A stretch of DNA of 5,417 bases from Chloroflexota bacterium (GTDB lineage Bacteria; Chloroflexota; Dehalococcoidia; Lucifugimonadales; VGZR01). The position numbers and the translations under genes are program-made. The stretch is taken from assembly GCA_027625225.1 (NCBI GenBank), contig JAQBWG010000141.1:1-5417 (forward strand), in the 5' to 3' direction. Below the pieces are notes generated by a model. The model ran no database searches. It was not told the origin of the DNA and saw only the letters and a program-made list of their open reading frames with translations. Each line of letters begins with the position of its first letter. Position 1 is the stretch's first letter. Shown one piece after another: positions 4,336 through 5,417 of this stretch.

Positions 4336-5204
4336 TGCACGGCCTGCTGCGGGATGGGCAGCTCGTCCAGAAGCGCGATGTTGTTCCGCATGTGGTCGGG
4401 GTTGCGGGTACCGACGATGGCGACGTCCACCTCGCTGTGGGCGAACACGAAGCCGAGGGCCATGAGGATGCCGTCGCCGGAATCCCAGGGCAGCGGCCCT
4501 TCGGCGGCCATGGCCTGGCAGCGCTTGAAGTACTCGTCTGCGTACCACTTCTGGAATTTCAAACTCAGGGACGGGCTTTGCTTCACTCCCCACGCTCCGT
4601 TGGCGATGGGCCGCTTGGCGATGACTCCCATGTCGCGCTTCTTGGCCTCGACGAGCAGGCCGTGGCGGGGGCGCTGATCGGCGAGGGAAAAGCTGGTCTG
4701 GAGGGTATCGAAGTGGCCGCTCTTGACCGCCCACATGGCCGCGTCGTTGTCGCCGCTGTAGCCGATGAAGCGGATCTTGCCCGAGCTTTTGGCGTTCTGC
4801 AGGGCGCGGATGCAGTCGCCCTTCTCCAGCACGTCTATTTCGCAGGAGTGCAACTGGACGATGTCCACGCGGTCGGTGCGCAGGCGTTTGAGGCTGCGTT
4901 CGATGCTGGCGGTGATGGCGTCGTAGCCCCAGGCGTCGGTGCCCTGCCCGCCCTCGGCGTGGCCGCACTTGGTGGCGAGGGTGAACTCGTCACGGCGGTT
5001 GGAAATCGTGCGCCCGACCATCTCCTCGCTGTCGAAGTAGCACTCGGCGGTGTCGAAGAAGGTGATGCCGCCATCAAGGGCGGCATTCAGCACGCTGGCG
5101 ACTTTTTCGATGTTCTCCAGGCTCTCTTCTTCGCCGATGGCGGCGAGTCCGGCGCCCAGCCTGCTAATCTGAAGGCCTGTTTTGCCCAGTGTCCGGGTTT
5201 CCAT
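4281..5204 (-). CDS. Aldo/keto reductase family oxidoreductase
   Basis: The 307-residue protein is a TIM-barrel aldo/keto reductase, which reduces carbonyls with NADPH in the cytoplasm; the natural substrate is not evident. The catalytic tetrad is complete: Asp51 and Tyr56 in FFDTAECYF, Lys79 in LATKCG, and His119 in IVQLHSC. Other family marks are the N-terminal RTLGKTGLQISRLGAG, KIRFIGYSG at 143-151, and the cofactor-phosphate-binding segment VGTRNPDHMRNN at 264-275. The ATG at 5204-5202 is preceded by GGAGGT (5211-5216) with a 6-nt spacer and gives the usual N-terminus. Codon use is GC-rich like leuB and leuS, so it belongs to the host background. It follows leuS on the same strand after about 97 bp containing a palindrome. 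Its last 45 or so coding bases are also present, diverged, upstream of hicAB. Confidence 0.95.
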   Translation of the reverse strand: METRTLGKTGLQISRLGAGLAAIGEEESLENIEKVASVLNAALDGGITFFDTAECYFDSEEMVGRTISNRRDEFTLATKCGHAEGGQGTDAWGYDAITASIERSLKRLRTDRVDIVQLHSCEIDVLEKGDCIRALQNAKSSGKIRFIGYSGDNDAAMWAVKSGHFDTLQTSFSLADQRPRHGLLVEAKKRDMGVIAKRPIANGAWGVKQSPSLSLKFQKWYADEYFKRCQAMAAEGPLPWDSGDGILMALGFVFAHSEVDVAIVGTRNPDHMRNNIALLDELPIPQQAVQELRNRWDKLDDGWEQQM

Positions 5205-5210
5205 AGCGGC

Positions 5211-5216
5211 ACCTCC
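5211..5216 (-). promoter_or_regulatory. Shine-Dalgarno of the aldo/keto reductase gene
   Basis: Reads GGAGGT on the minus strand, 6 nt before the ATG at 5204-5202, and so confirms the start codon. Confidence 0.8.
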
Positions 5217-5252
5217 GTGGGGTTAGAAGGAAGGGTTTCACCCCCACCTCAA

Positions 5253-5275
5253 TCCTCCCCCCTCAAGGGGGAGGA
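5253..5275. repeat. REP-like C-rich/G-rich palindrome
   Basis: A 9-bp perfect inverted repeat, TCCTCCCCC (5253-5261) / GGGGGAGGA (5267-5275), encloses a 5-nt loop, CTCAA. It lies between leuS and the reductase gene. Similar extragenic palindromes of the CCTCCCCC...GGGGGAGG form are scattered in many high-GC genomes, where they can stabilise upstream mRNA or lower transcription into the next gene. Neither strand has a proper T-run after the stem (only TTT at 5278-5280 on the plus strand), so it is not a clear intrinsic terminator. Confidence 0.6.
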
Positions 5276-5304
5276 GGTTTCGGGCTATCCTACACGAACG
5301 GTAG

Positions 5305-5417
5305 CTAGCCGACGATGTTGACGAGCTTGCCGGGGATGACGATGACCTTACGCGGCTCGCGTCCGCCCAGGTGGGCCTGCACGCGCTCGCTGCCCAGGGC
5401 CAGACGGCGCGCCTCGT
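5305..5417 (-). CDS. leuS: Leucyl-tRNA synthetase, C-terminal fragment
   Basis: Reading leftward from the right edge, the minus strand gives 36 residues before TAG (5307-5305); the gene continues beyond the window. The end RKVIVIPGKLVNIVG is the characteristic C-terminus of bacterial LeuRS, whose flexible C-terminal domain (VxKVIxVPGKLVNxV) contacts the elbow of tRNA-Leu. Just before it, the helix ARRLALGSERVQAHLGG fits the preceding alpha helix of that domain. The enzyme charges tRNA-Leu in the cytoplasm. Only the tail is visible, but this motif is highly specific. The reductase gene follows on the same strand, about 100 bp away. Confidence 0.92.
   Translation of the reverse strand, partial: EARRLALGSERVQAHLGGREPRKVIVIPGKLVNIVG

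Noticed and set aside
5253..5280. Intrinsic terminator for leuS or the reductase
   Set aside because: The stem is not followed by a T-run on the minus strand and only by TTT on the plus strand, so a REP-like palindrome is the better description.
4392..5321. A 309-codon open frame antisense to the aldo/keto reductase
   Set aside because: It is a compositional shadow, rich in Gly/Ala/Val/Asp, of a gene whose own strand has a full catalytic tetrad.
1..5417. CRISPR array, tRNA or rRNA gene, transposase or integrase
   Set aside because: No short regularly spaced repeats, no tRNA cloverleaf and no recombinase motifs were seen on either strand. The only long repeat is the pair at 3779 and 4269.

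Overview
The window looks like bacterial chromosome with high-GC housekeeping and metabolic genes on both sides of a clearly lower-GC accessory island. Sampled 60-base rows give about 73% GC in the FAD oxidoreductase gene and 68% in the aldo/keto reductase gene, but about 38-50% in the island at roughly 2494-4268. The gene mix and a dispersed C-rich/G-rich palindrome would fit a Chloroflexota-type (Dehalococcoidia/SAR202-like) genome. That is only a guess from composition and gene content; no marker gene here settles the phylum.

Layout from left to right. (1) 1-141 (+) is the 3' end of a gene of uncertain family, possibly an SRPBCC/START-like protein. (2) 138-1232 (-) is leuB, 3-isopropylmalate dehydrogenase, convergent with (1) and sharing a CTAG at the stop codons. 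(3) 1233-1323 is a divergent intergenic region with a TATAAT box for leuB, a GC-rich leader hairpin and two ribosome binding sites. (4) 1324-2493 (+) is a DAO/sarcosine-oxidase-type FAD oxidoreductase. (5) 2494-2560 holds a near-consensus promoter with a CACATGTG palindrome and a TGTTCT direct repeat. (6) 2561-3271 (+) is a VapB45-like antitoxin (HTH plus DUF433). (7) About 3264-3740 (+) is its PIN-like toxin partner, whose 5' end is broken: an in-frame TAA lies immediately before the first expected catalytic Asp. (8) 3779-3845 is a diverged copy of the 3' end of the downstream aldo/keto reductase gene. (9) 3868-4065 and 4068-4265 (+) are a compact hicA-hicB toxin-antitoxin pair. (10) 4269-4335 is the second copy of the repeat, forming the true 3' end of the aldo/keto reductase gene at 4281-5204 (-). 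(11) 5205-5304 contains a REP-like palindrome. (12) 5305-5417 (-) is the C-terminus of leucyl-tRNA synthetase (leuS).

Two features stand out. The hicAB pair sits exactly between two 67-bp, about 87% identical direct repeats made from the reductase 3' end. This is the layout left when a cassette enters the 3' end of a gene, supplies a replacement end and displaces the old one, yet no integrase is present in the roughly 0.5 kb unit. The neighbouring VapBC45-type module appears to keep an intact antitoxin while its toxin has lost its start region. The region therefore reads as a small hotspot of toxin-antitoxin turnover between ordinary metabolic genes. leuB and leuS are both leucine-related, but nothing in the sequence links them functionally.
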